Positions 1-6,074 are shown, counted from the first letter of the stretch. The stretch: 13,105 nucleotides of DNA from Candidatus Bathyarchaeota archaeon (GCA_030589055.1 JAUUWK010000019.1:1-13105); one strand, 5' to 3'. Made by a program: numbers and translations. The notes: generated by a model not told the origin, from the sequence alone.

Positions 1-51
1 ATCAAAAGGAACACCCCACCTGAAAAACCAGAAGAAGAAGGAAAAGAGTAG
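1..51 (+). CDS. rps24e: C-terminal tail of probable 30S ribosomal protein S24e (partial)
   Basis: An open frame enters from the left edge and stops with TAG at 49-51. Only the last 16 residues are visible: an Ile-Lys-Arg start followed by a Pro/Glu/Lys-rich acidic tail ending in Gly-Lys-Glu. The tail alone does not identify the protein. The call rests on gene order, because archaeal rps24e is very often directly upstream of rps27ae, which starts only three bases after this stop. A charged flexible tail of this kind is common in small ribosomal proteins. The frame and tight spacing are seen; the S24e identity is inferred from synteny and could be wrong. Confidence 0.55.
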   Translation: MKRNTPPEKPEEEGKE

Positions 52-54
52 AAT

Positions 55-372
55 ATGTCGGAAGAGAAAAGACCTAAAGAAGAAGCGAAGGAAGAGAAAA
101 GACCTAAAGAAGAAGCGAAGGAAGAGAAAAGACCTAAAGAAGAAGCGAAGGAAGAGGAAAAACCAAAAGAAGAAGCGAAGGAAGAGAAAAGAAAGAAAAA
201 GGAAAAAGGAGTTTCTTCCCTTTACAAAACAGAAAATGACCAAATCGTAAGACTGCGACCTACATGTGAACGATGCGGACCTGGATACTTTATGGCTGAC
301 CATGGCGACAGATACACTTGTGGACACTGTGGCTTCACACGCTACAAACCAGCTCCGCAAAACAAGAAATAA
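55..372 (+). CDS. rps27ae: 30S ribosomal protein S27ae (eS31) with repeat-built N-terminal extension
   Basis: Small-subunit ribosomal protein of the archaeal/eukaryotic eS31 (S27a) family, which binds 18S/16S rRNA near the decoding side. The conserved C-terminal half (about residues 52-100) carries a zinc ribbon: Cys71 and Cys74 in a CERCG knuckle, Cys89 and Cys92 in a CGHCG knuckle, followed by the typical FTRY. The usual archaeal protein is about 50-70 residues. Here it is 105 because roughly 50 residues of Lys/Glu-rich ten-residue repeats precede the ribbon. The ATG at 55 lies three bases after the preceding stop, so the two genes are almost certainly cotranscribed. The extension is probably disordered and highly charged. 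The ribbon makes the family secure; no role can be read for the extension. Confidence 0.93.
   Translation: MSEEKRPKEEAKEEKRPKEEAKEEKRPKEEAKEEEKPKEEAKEEKRKKKEKGVSSLYKTENDQIVRLRPTCERCGPGYFMADHGDRYTCGHCGFTRYKPAPQNKK
61..195 (+). repeat. In-frame 30-bp tandem repeat in rps27ae
   Basis: Three identical 30-bp units lie at 61-90, 91-120 and 121-150. A fourth copy with a few substitutions is at 151-180, and a decayed fifth begins at 181. The unit length is a multiple of three, so copy-number change keeps the reading frame. Each unit encodes EEKRPKEEAK. The first three copies are identical even at silent positions, which suggests recent expansion by slippage or recombination, or an assembly effect. 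Confidence 0.95.
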
Positions 373-376
373 ACAC

Positions 377-385
377 CTTTAAATC
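377..385 (+). promoter_or_regulatory. Putative TATA box for the SecB-like gene
   Basis: A CTTTAAATC element sits just after the rps27ae stop. Its centre is about 36 bases before the ATG at 417, which would place transcription start about 10 bases before that ATG. This fits a short-leader archaeal mRNA. It is a by-eye match only. Confidence 0.4.
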
Positions 386-416
386 ACTTCAGTGTAATGA
401 TAATCCGATGGTTTAA

Positions 417-842
417 ATGATTAGGGTAAACATTTCCATAACCAACGTTTCTGCTGAAAGATTTTGGGATGCTCGGAAACCCATGCCACCAGTTCAGATA
501 AACACGAATCTTAATCTAGTTTCGGTGGAGAAGAAGAAAGAAGATTTTTTGGAAGTGCCCTTTGTTTTAACGATTAATTATAACCCTTCCATAGCTCAGA
601 TAAGTCTTAAAGGAAGAGCGTTCGTTACTGGAAACAAGGACGAAATTGACAAGATTCATAAAGAATATAAGGGAAAGAAACCGCCACCACCAGTTATAGT
701 GCAGTCAATCTCCAACGTTGTCTTCGTGGAATCTGTATTAATATCCAGAACATTGAATATTCCACCACCAATTCCTTTACCTAAAATCCCAGCTAAAAAA
801 CCCTCAAAAAAGAGACCTTCAAGGCTAGATTATACTGCCTAA
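417..842 (+). CDS. SecB-like small protein (putative chaperone fold)
   Basis: A 141-residue protein with alternating beta-strand-like segments: residues 2-10, a long strand region around 30-55, another near 58-68, and a helix-like region 72-85. A proline stretch (PPPP around 89-92) follows, then a segment ending in NIPPPIPLP near 115-123 and a Lys/Pro/Ser-rich basic tail. Archaeal proteins of this layout resemble the SecB-like superfamily (bacterial SecB holds unfolded proteins as a tetramer), and the Pro-rich motif falls where SecB has its conserved Leu-Ala-Pro turn. This is a fold-level resemblance recalled from family patterns, not a demonstrated homology. The gene has its own TATA-like element and converges on uS19 with an 18-base gap. 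It may instead be an uncharacterised archaeal family. Confidence 0.45.
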   Translation: MIRVNISITNVSAERFWDARKPMPPVQINTNLNLVSVEKKKEDFLEVPFVLTINYNPSIAQISLKGRAFVTGNKDEIDKIHKEYKGKKPPPPVIVQSISNVVFVESVLISRTLNIPPPIPLPKIPAKKPSKKRPSRLDYTA

Positions 843-860
843 AATGATTTTCTCGCTCTT

Positions 861-1265
861 TTACTTTAATGGAACATACATTGAAGAACGAGATGCACCA
901 ATTCCGGGAGTTCCATGCTTTACAGGTCTATTGGTTATCGCGAATTCCCCTAAGTAGTGCCCAATCATTTCTGGTTTTATCGCCACTGTAACAAAATCTT
1001 TGCCGTTGTGAACGAGAATTGTAAGGCCGACCATTTCGGGCAGGATAATCATGTCGCGTATATGCGTCTTAACTATTATGCTACTTCCTTTTCCAATAGC
1101 CTCTTTTACAGTCCTCGATTTTTCAAGCAGCATCCTCTGTTCTGGTGTTAGACCGCGATGAAGACTTCTTCTTTGCCTTGAGGGGAGCAAGTCGATGAAC
1201 TCGTCCATTGACATACCTTGTAGTTGATCAAGCGTGAATCCACGATATAGGAACTCTCTCGGCAT
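861..1265 (-). CDS. rps19: 30S ribosomal protein S19 (uS19)
   Basis: uS19 sits in the head of the small subunit, contacting 16S rRNA and the A-site side of the decoding region. The 134-residue length is normal for archaea, which carry an N-terminal arm absent from bacteria. Visible family signatures are RGLTPEQ in the N-terminal third, VKTHIRDMIILPEMVG in the middle, the segment HNGKDFVTVAIKPEMIGHYL, and the C-terminal FAITNRPVKHGTPGIGAS followed by a short basic end. The ATG at 1265 is preceded by a TGAGG-type Shine-Dalgarno. It is the last gene of the minus-strand ribosomal operon, 60 bases after uL2, a wider gap than elsewhere in the operon. The expected next gene, uL22, is not downstream. 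Confidence 0.96.
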   Translation of the reverse strand: MPREFLYRGFTLDQLQGMSMDEFIDLLPSRQRRSLHRGLTPEQRMLLEKSRTVKEAIGKGSSIIVKTHIRDMIILPEMVGLTILVHNGKDFVTVAIKPEMIGHYLGEFAITNRPVKHGTPGIGASRSSMYVPLK

Positions 1266-1296
1266 TTTTCCTCAACCTATTTTTGACAGTTAAATG

Positions 1297-1304
1297 CTAT
1301 AAAC
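1297..1304 (-). promoter_or_regulatory. Possible internal TATA box ahead of uS19
   Basis: On the minus strand TTTATAGC lies inside the 60-base uL2-uS19 gap. Its centre is about 35 bases upstream of the uS19 ATG, so transcription start would fall some 9 bases before the gene. It may give uS19 an extra promoter within the operon. Weak by-eye match. Confidence 0.3.
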
Positions 1305-1325
1305 CTTCTGGACAGTAACGATATC

Positions 1326-2060
1326 CTACCTTCTTCTCTTCTTCTGTCCTGCACTCTTGGCGGCTATCAATCCAACTTTCCTTCCTGGTGGAGCATGACG
1401 CGAAACCGTGGTGACTTTTCGTGCACTTTTTTTGCTACTGCCATATGGGTGCACAGCTGCAATCATGGCTCTTCCACGTGTTCTTGGATATTTGTGTCCT
1501 TTTGCCTTCATCATGTGGAATTTTGCGCCAGCTTTTAGGAATGGTTTCTCTGTTCTGCCTGCGCCTGAAACTAGGCCAACAGTTGCTCTGCAATAATCGC
1601 TCAAATATTTGGTTTTCCCTGATGGAAGCTTTATCATCGTTCCTTGTGGCGTATGTCCTACCACTGTTGCATATGCCCCGGAAGACTTTGCGAGTTTTCC
1701 ACCGTCTCCTGGATGAAGTTCTATGTTGCATGTCATAGTGCCTTCTGGGATTTTGCCTACTGGAATGATGTTTCCTACTTCAACTGGGGCTTTCCCACCC
1801 ATCTGTATTTGTTGGCTTGCATGAACTCCTTCTGGAACGACAGTGTAGCATGTTTTCCCATTCTTGAATTTTATAAGCGCGAGGGGTGTCCCACGTCCCG
1901 GGTCGTGGACTAGATCTACGACAACTCCTTCTATTGTTGTTTCAAAATATTCCTTCACTTCCAATGAGGGGTATCGTGCTGGAGCGACTCTTTTGTGAGT
2001 TGAGGATCGATATGTGGGTCCGCCTCGACCACGTCTCTGAACACGAATTCTCTTTCCCAT
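1326..2060 (-). CDS. rpl2: 50S ribosomal protein L2 (uL2)
   Basis: uL2 is a primary 23S rRNA binder needed for subunit joining and peptidyl-transferase activity. At 244 residues the length is typical for archaea. The start MGKRIRVQRRGRGGPTYRSS, the OB-fold region (about 40-100) with PEGVHASQQIQMG, the SH3-like region (about 110-180), and the C-terminal APPGRKVGLIAA are all family signatures. The loop that in most archaea reads NAVDHPFGGG is here IAAVHPYGSS with a one-residue shortening. The functionally key His is kept, but flanking Asp and Gly residues differ. A strong Shine-Dalgarno precedes the ATG, and the gene follows uL23 by 22 bases. Confidence 0.97.
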   Translation of the reverse strand: MGKRIRVQRRGRGGPTYRSSTHKRVAPARYPSLEVKEYFETTIEGVVVDLVHDPGRGTPLALIKFKNGKTCYTVVPEGVHASQQIQMGGKAPVEVGNIIPVGKIPEGTMTCNIELHPGDGGKLAKSSGAYATVVGHTPQGTMIKLPSGKTKYLSDYCRATVGLVSGAGRTEKPFLKAGAKFHMMKAKGHKYPRTRGRAMIAAVHPYGSSKKSARKVTTVSRHAPPGRKVGLIAAKSAGQKKRRR

Positions 2061-2068
2061 TACTCATT

Positions 2069-2075
2069 TCACCTC
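2069..2075 (-). promoter_or_regulatory. Strong Shine-Dalgarno site for uL2
   Basis: GAGGTGA on the minus strand, eight bases before the uL2 ATG, is an exact complement of the conserved archaeal 16S 3' end. It fixes the uL2 start and shows that this organism uses Shine-Dalgarno initiation inside operons. Confidence 0.85.
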
Positions 2076-2082
2076 ATGTAAT

Positions 2083-2343
2083 CTACAATATTCCAAGTTT
2101 GATTGCGACATCTGCTGCTTTGTAATCGGGATGAAGCTTGACGAAGGCTTTCTTTTCACCTTTTGGCGTGATGAGTACGTTGACCTTTTTAACTTCTACC
2201 TCGTAAAGCTCTTCAACTGCTTTTCTGACATCCCTTTTGGCTGCTTTGAGGTTAACTATGAAGACTAGCTTGTTTTCTTGTTCAATCATTAGGCTTGCAG
2301 ACTCCGTCATTAGTGGATACAGTATGACTTCGTAGGGATCCAT
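2083..2343 (-). CDS. rpl23: 50S ribosomal protein L23 (uL23)
   Basis: uL23 binds 23S rRNA domain III at the exit of the peptide tunnel and is a docking site for signal recognition particle and nascent-chain factors. The 86-residue protein is the standard archaeal size. It opens with MDPYEVILYPLMTESA, the family's PxxTEKS-like entry in divergent form, followed by ENKLVFIVNLKAAKRDVRKA and VEVKKVNVLITPKGEKKAFV, which form the alpha/beta core and the rRNA-binding loop. Its ATG shares one base with the TAA of uL4 (a TAATG junction), so translation is probably coupled. The usual Lys in TEKS is replaced (TESA), a modest divergence. Confidence 0.95.
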   Translation of the reverse strand: MDPYEVILYPLMTESASLMIEQENKLVFIVNLKAAKRDVRKAVEELYEVEVKKVNVLITPKGEKKAFVKLHPDYKAADVAIKLGIL

Positions 2344-3131
2344 TAATCCTCCTCCCCTTCACCATAGAGTACATTTAGTTTTTCAACTGCGCTGCTTGCC
2401 CAGATTGTAAGCCTTCCGGGATGAGTGCCAGGAGCAAGGAGTTCGACGTTTAGATTGTTAACGGTGATCACGTCTATGCCCGGTATGTTCCTTGCAGCTT
2501 TCACTATCCCCTTGTCTTCGGCAACGACTATTAGGGGACCTACGGCCTGTTTTGTTTTTCTGCCCCTAAATTTGCCTTTTCCAGCTCGGATTTTTCTGCT
2601 TTCTTTTACTCTGTAAATATCTGATAATATTCCTAGGTTTATGAGGGTTTCTTCAACCTCTTTTGTCTTCTTCAATTTTTCCAGTTCCCCCGTAACTATT
2701 GGAGGGATTTGTCGTACATCTTCAACGCGGTGTCCGCGTGCAGCTACGATTTTTCTAGAGGATGTTGCGGCTATTGCAGAGAATAGTGCGAGGCGTTTTT
2801 CTTTTTTTGGTATTCTTTTTCTAATGTTTTTTTGTGAGACTGGTGGATGGGCTGCTCTTCCGCCTACTGTTCCTGGAGCAAGGGCTGCTCTACCGGCCGG
2901 GCCTTTCGTTCTTGGCATTCTGGACATACCTAAGCCTACGCCTCTGGATTCTGCTGTTGTTCTTTTTCCAGCCATGGGGTCTCTACCTTGGGGTTGGTAT
3001 CTGCTGGATTGTATTGCTAGGACTGCTCGTTTTATGACGTCTGGTCTTAAGGGTGTGTCAAAGATTTTTGGGAGTTTTATTTTTTCGACGGGTTTTCCGG
3101 TGAGGTCGAAGATTTTTTTGGTTTTAACCAT
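2343..3131 (-). CDS. rpl4: 50S ribosomal protein L4 (uL4, archaeal L4e type)
   Basis: uL4 is an early assembly protein of the large subunit whose long loop lines the peptide exit tunnel. The 262 residues match archaeal relatives. The N-terminal part has LPKIFDTPLRPDVIKRAV, the tunnel loop (about residues 45-105) has GRDPMAGKRTTAESRGVGLG and RMPRTKG, and the Rossmann-like C-terminal half contains KFRGRKTKQAVGPLIVVAED and the NVELLAPGTHPGRLTIW ending typical of the archaeal/eukaryotic branch. It starts 12 bases after the uL3 stop and overlaps the uL23 ATG by one base, so all three are in one transcript. No anomalies seen. Confidence 0.97.
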   Translation of the reverse strand: MVKTKKIFDLTGKPVEKIKLPKIFDTPLRPDVIKRAVLAIQSSRYQPQGRDPMAGKRTTAESRGVGLGMSRMPRTKGPAGRAALAPGTVGGRAAHPPVSQKNIRKRIPKKEKRLALFSAIAATSSRKIVAARGHRVEDVRQIPPIVTGELEKLKKTKEVEETLINLGILSDIYRVKESRKIRAGKGKFRGRKTKQAVGPLIVVAEDKGIVKAARNIPGIDVITVNNLNVELLAPGTHPGRLTIWASSAVEKLNVLYGEGEED

Positions 3132-3143
3132 GGTTTTCCACTG

Positions 3144-4157
3144 TTATTTTCCTTGTGGTGATTCTAGCGATATGTATGTGGCTTGTGGTGGTTGTTCTGG
3201 TATGCGTTTTGGTGGGCGTGTTGGATAGCGTAGTTTTATTGGTCGTTTTTCTGGGCCTGGTATGCTTCCATCCAGCATCATGTAGGCTCCGCGGATTATG
3301 CCGTATCTTATGAAGCCGCCTTTTGGCGTTACTTCTTTTCCGTCTATTCCTATTTTTAGGATGCGCTTGTTACGTTCTGTTCTTTGGTGAAAGCCCATTT
3401 GTCCTGCCCTTGGGACGGTGTGCATTACGTGTGTTGGTTTCCATGGGCCTAGGGTTCCTACACCCCTTTTTGTTTTTCTTGCTTTGTGTTGGAGTATTCT
3501 CACTCCCCAACGTTTTACTGGTCCTTGAAAGCCTTTTCCGATTGTCACTGCTATTGCGTCTACATATTGGCCTTCATTGAATATATCAGCCGGAGATACT
3601 GGTTTTCCAAGCAAGGCTTTTGCGTATTCAAATTGCTGCGTGATTGTGCCTCCACCGATTTCTATTTCCATCACGTCTGGCTTTTTCTTTGACACACTGG
3701 CCTGTTTGGGCTGAGTGACTGCAATAACACGAAGTTTAGTCACTTTTTCTAGATTGTCTTCGATTCTTTTGAGATTATCTTCAGTGTTGAATTTTTCGGG
3801 CATCGTTAACGCGCGTTCGAGTTCTTTTGGCGGTTTTTCCAGCCAAGCCTCAGTAAAGGTTTGGAGACCATATGGATTTTTCGTGTAGGCTCTTATGGCG
3901 CATATGAGCATGGGTGGTGTTTCCAAGATTGTTGCTGGGCGGATCACTTCCTTGCCGTAGTTTGGTGAACGTTTCCTGTCTTCTATCGCGAACAGGTGGG
4001 TCATGCCAGCCTTATAACCTATAAAACCTAGAAGTGTGGGCGTCTCCGCCTTTATTTTCGGCCAGCAACGAATTCTGGCCAATATACGTTTAGCGCGTTT
4101 CCTAGGTGAATAAGAAAGCGAACCACGTTTTGGTGCGTGCTTTTTTCTGTGACCCAT
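3144..4157 (-). CDS. rpl3: 50S ribosomal protein L3 (uL3), first gene of the operon
   Basis: uL3 is an assembly-initiating large-subunit protein whose extension reaches the peptidyl-transferase centre. The 337 residues fit the archaeal family (about 330-350). The start MGHRKKHAPKRGSLSYSPRK is characteristic. The strongest block is GKGFQGPVKRWGVRILQHKA followed by TKRGVGTLGPW and AGQMGFHQRTERNKRILKIG, containing the W-finger region. The C-terminus ends with RPIKLRYPTRPP and a Pro/Gln-rich tail. It heads the minus-strand operon. Upstream, several AT-rich elements on the minus strand (near 4200-4208, 4229-4237 and 4282-4290) could be the operon promoter, but none is clearly best. Confidence 0.97.
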   Translation of the reverse strand: MGHRKKHAPKRGSLSYSPRKRAKRILARIRCWPKIKAETPTLLGFIGYKAGMTHLFAIEDRKRSPNYGKEVIRPATILETPPMLICAIRAYTKNPYGLQTFTEAWLEKPPKELERALTMPEKFNTEDNLKRIEDNLEKVTKLRVIAVTQPKQASVSKKKPDVMEIEIGGGTITQQFEYAKALLGKPVSPADIFNEGQYVDAIAVTIGKGFQGPVKRWGVRILQHKARKTKRGVGTLGPWKPTHVMHTVPRAGQMGFHQRTERNKRILKIGIDGKEVTPKGGFIRYGIIRGAYMMLDGSIPGPEKRPIKLRYPTRPPKRIPEQPPQATYISLESPQGK

Positions 4158-4476
4158 TGTTTTCCCGCTTCGCGTCTTTTAGGAATGAGAACATTAGGCT
4201 ATTAATGATACCCCGAAAGATAACATTCATTTTATCTTCTCATTCATTGTTATCGTGCTCTAAACAAAGAAAGCGTAGAAGTATTTATGTGTTTTTTCTT
4301 GCCGTCAAACTGCAATCAGGGTTTCCTTCGCGTCTAAGCCACATCACATCTTTCCAGCCCTAAAGTAGTGAGCCACTTCTTTCGCACGAGGCCTATTATA
4401 GAACAGCGTAAACTTCTGATATCGTCAGTGATTTCACCATCACCATGCGTCGTGATTTAGTCCCTGGGAGATTTGA

Positions 4477-4501
4477 CCCCCCCCTCCACCCCGGTTTTTT
4501 T
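4477..4501. other. Poly-C tract followed by poly-T tract (G-rich on minus strand)
   Basis: Eight Cs (4477-4484), then CC and CCCC groups, then GG and seven Ts (4495-4501). On the minus strand this reads as closely spaced G-runs that could form a G-rich structure. On the plus strand the T7 resembles an archaeal T-tract terminator, though no upstream plus-strand gene is recognised. Confidence 0.5.
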
Positions 4502-4518
4502 AAGCCTTCCGAGGAGAT

Positions 4519-4698
4519 TTGTGTAACTTAGGCGGTTCCACTCATATCCAGAAGTTTCTTTATCTTATGATGGCATTCCTTGCCGCTACTGAACTCCATG
4601 GAGAGGCGCCTGCTGTAGAAATTGACATGATGTTCGAGGTTGGATTTGGATTCGAGGATATTTCTGGATCTTTATTTTTCCTTCACAAGTTATTTTAG
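4519..4698 (+). CDS. Possible small protein or gene remnant, unrecognised
   Basis: An open frame runs from 4504 to the TAG at 4696-4698. Possible starts are TTG at 4519 (59 residues, two bases after a GAGGAG) and ATG at 4567 (43 residues, no clear ribosome site). The predicted peptide has a hydrophobic stretch around FLYLMMAFLAA, then an acidic segment, and ends in LFFLHKLF. It resembles no family I know. The codon mix looks more gene-like than the surrounding spacer, but in so short a frame this is weak. It could be a real small gene, a decayed fragment or chance. Confidence 0.22.
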   Translation: MCNLGGSTHIQKFLYLMMAFLAATELHGEAPAVEIDMMFEVGFGFEDISGSLFFLHKLF

Positions 4699-4735
4699 TT
4701 GTCTGGAATTTTATTCGTTGTCGAAGTGACTTTGA

Positions 4736-5308
4736 ATGCTTCTTTTTAAGAAAAAATGGAAAATAATGTTTGCGGAATCAATCGGACGATTCGGCAGCAA
4801 GTTCGAGTTAGAAGATTGGATAGAACTTCACAGACGCATGAGTTCTGCTTATGCTGCTGATCAAGATAAACGCTATGTCATGTTGGAGACAAAAGTTATT
4901 AAGGCTATCCGCGAGACAGCGGAGTCTCGCTCTGACTATGAAGTTGTTAGACGACAGTTTCAGATCAAAGATAGGGAGGGGAAAACTGTTCCTTCTGAAC
5001 CGTGCGTTTTCCTGTTTCTAAAGGGTGAGGAGGCGAATCTTCAGCTTCTTTTGAAGCATGTAGAAAAAGAATCTGGTGATTACTATGAGATTTTAGCTGT
5101 GGGTGACAAAAACGTAGTGAATTTCATTCGTAACTCGATTCCTCGGGTATTCTGGATCCCTATCGAAGGGGTATTACATTGGATAGGTAAATGGACGGTT
5201 GATGCCTTTACAGGGAAAGCGACAGGACTTCTGATACACGCAGAAGAACCACAGACTTCAGAGCCTAGAGTGTATTTAGCAGTGTGGGCTTACCAAGAGG
5301 CAGAGTGA
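4736..5308 (+). CDS. Unrecognised protein, first gene of a two-gene operon
   Basis: A 190-residue mixed alpha/beta protein with no motif I recognise. A short basic N-terminus (KKKWK) precedes FAESIGRFGSKFELEDWIEL, then a helical, charged segment (about 30-65) with HRRMSSAYAADQDKRYVMLE. Beta-rich parts follow around VFLFLKGEEANLQLLL and YYEILAVGDKNVVNFI. A Trp-containing segment VFWIPIEGVLHWIGKWTVDA (about 138-157) and a strand-like end (VYLAVWAYQEAE) close the protein. There is no signal peptide or clear membrane span. The ATG at 4736 has GTGA six bases upstream; the ATG at 4766 is an alternative start giving 180 residues. The next gene starts 19 bases after the stop, so the two likely act together. 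Confidence 0.75.
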   Translation: MLLFKKKWKIMFAESIGRFGSKFELEDWIELHRRMSSAYAADQDKRYVMLETKVIKAIRETAESRSDYEVVRRQFQIKDREGKTVPSEPCVFLFLKGEEANLQLLLKHVEKESGDYYEILAVGDKNVVNFIRNSIPRVFWIPIEGVLHWIGKWTVDAFTGKATGLLIHAEEPQTSEPRVYLAVWAYQEAE

Positions 5309-5327
5309 AGACAAAAGGGAAAGCAAA

Positions 5328-5750
5328 GTGCAAGAAATGAATACTTTAGAGGAGAAACGGTACGAAACTGCAGAGAAAGAGAATTTCTTAGCAAAGGTGC
5401 GAATTAGAAAAATCGGAGAAAGAAGGTACGGGAAGGGTACAATCAAAATCACGGATAAAAATATACACGTGAATTTCAACAAATTTCTTGGTGGACCGCA
5501 ATCACTTATTATTCCTAGAAGTCAGGTAGCGGAAGTTGAGTTCAAGGTTAGGGAGTTGCCGATTAAGCCAGTTGGTTCCGGGTCTCCGTTTGATAATGAG
5601 CAGACATGGGTGACCATGGATGTCAAATTGAAAGATGATGGTGGCTTTGACATTTATGTTGGAGAGCTTTGGAGAATGAGCGAAGAGTCCCGAGAAAAAC
5701 ATCTTGAGAAATACAGGAAGATTCAGAGAATTTTGAAAGGATCTTTGTGA
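5328..5750 (+). CDS. Unrecognised protein with possible PH/GRAM-like core
   Basis: A 140-residue protein, or 137 if the ATG at 5337 is used instead of the GTG at 5328. A purine-rich GGGA lies about ten bases before the GTG. The N-terminus is charged and helical. A middle segment (about 33-75) reads as successive short strands, including YGKGTIKITDKNIHVNF, a loop FLGGPQSL, then IIPRSQVAEVEF. That run of strands and the ITDKNIHV pattern resemble GRAM/PH-type small beta domains, but this is only a shape impression. The C-terminal 35 residues are a basic/acidic helix. It follows the 4736 gene by 19 bases and ends ten bases short of the convergent TIGR04076 gene. Function unknown. Confidence 0.75.
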   Translation: MQEMNTLEEKRYETAEKENFLAKVRIRKIGERRYGKGTIKITDKNIHVNFNKFLGGPQSLIIPRSQVAEVEFKVRELPIKPVGSGSPFDNEQTWVTMDVKLKDDGGFDIYVGELWRMSEESREKHLEKYRKIQRILKGSL

Positions 5751-5760
5751 ATTTGCTGGT

Positions 5761-6030
5761 TCAAATGGGAATTCTTGTCACTTTGAATTTGACTGGGTTG
5801 TGGGGATCTGAACAGCATAGTTCGTTTACTTGGTTCATCCAGTCGTCTTTTGGCAGTTCTCTTGTGAGGGAGATGAGGTATGGCATTAAAGAGCTTAGTG
5901 CATAGAGACAGACATTACTTGTTTCATTCAGCACTATTTTTGGGTCTTTTATGACCATCTTATCGCCGACTTCAAAGCCAGCGGAAAATCGTTTTGGGAC
6001 TCGGACAACCTCCAAGACTACTTTATACAT
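5761..6030 (-). CDS. TIGR04076 family protein
   Basis: A small protein (89 residues from the ATG at 6030) of a family of unknown function widespread in anaerobic bacteria and archaea. Typical features are the opening MYKVVLEVVRV, the segment FEVGDKMVIKDPKIVL, a central VCLYALSSLMPYLISL helix, and the ending SDPHNPVKFKVTRI. Most members have a Cys-Pro-Trp-like motif where this protein has VCLYAL, keeping the Cys but not Pro-Trp. A GTG at 6039 would add three residues. I prefer the ATG because the family starts with MYKV and the TATA box predicts transcription starting near 6041. Transcription is from its own promoter; the OPRT gene is divergent. Confidence 0.85.
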   Translation of the reverse strand: MYKVVLEVVRVPKRFSAGFEVGDKMVIKDPKIVLNETSNVCLYALSSLMPYLISLTRELPKDDWMNQVNELCCSDPHNPVKFKVTRIPI

Positions 6031-6063
6031 GTGGGTCACACACCACTTTGGGGTTTAGGTGCT

Positions 6064-6070
6064 TTTATAA
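6064..6070 (-). promoter_or_regulatory. TATA box for the TIGR04076 gene
   Basis: TTATAAA on the minus strand, centred about 37 bases before the ATG at 6030. The expected start site about 26 bases downstream lies near 6041, giving a leader of roughly 11 bases. It is one of the cleanest TATA matches in the window. Confidence 0.65.
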
Positions 6071-6074
6071 GATA

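Larger units (their letters stand above)
4158..4735. other. Gene-poor divergent intergenic region
   Basis: A 578-base spacer separates the uL3 operon (-) from the unknown gene at 4736 (+). It should hold the ribosomal-operon promoter. The best minus-strand TATA-like candidates are CATAAATAC near 4282-4290, GATAAAAT near 4229-4237 and CATTAATA near 4200-4208. It also contains an unusual C-run and T-run (4477-4501) and an open frame at 4519-4698, listed separately. I found no tRNA, rRNA or convincing C/D-box RNA. The length and the C/T tract leave room for an unrecognised non-coding RNA. Confidence 0.6.

Noticed and set aside
1421..1913. Overlapping open frames on the plus strand and in other minus-strand frames inside uL2
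   Set aside because: They are shadows of the conserved uL2 gene, with odd Cys/Trp-rich composition and no family similarity.
2641..3228. 195-residue plus-strand frame antisense to uL4
   Set aside because: It lies opposite a certain ribosomal gene and its Phe/Cys-rich composition is that of a reversed coding strand.
4455..4500. tRNA-like GGGAGATTTGACCCC segment
   Set aside because: It does not form a five-base stem with a proper T-loop, and no acceptor, D or anticodon arms could be drawn.
4445..4531. 28-residue frame (ATG at 4445) running through the poly-C tract
   Set aside because: No clear ribosome site; the peptide is dominated by the homopolymer tract.
4567..4665. C/D-box-like RNA (ATGATGG, CTGA, ATGATGT)
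   Set aside because: Box spacing does not fit a compact archaeal C/D sRNA and the last D box is CTGG.
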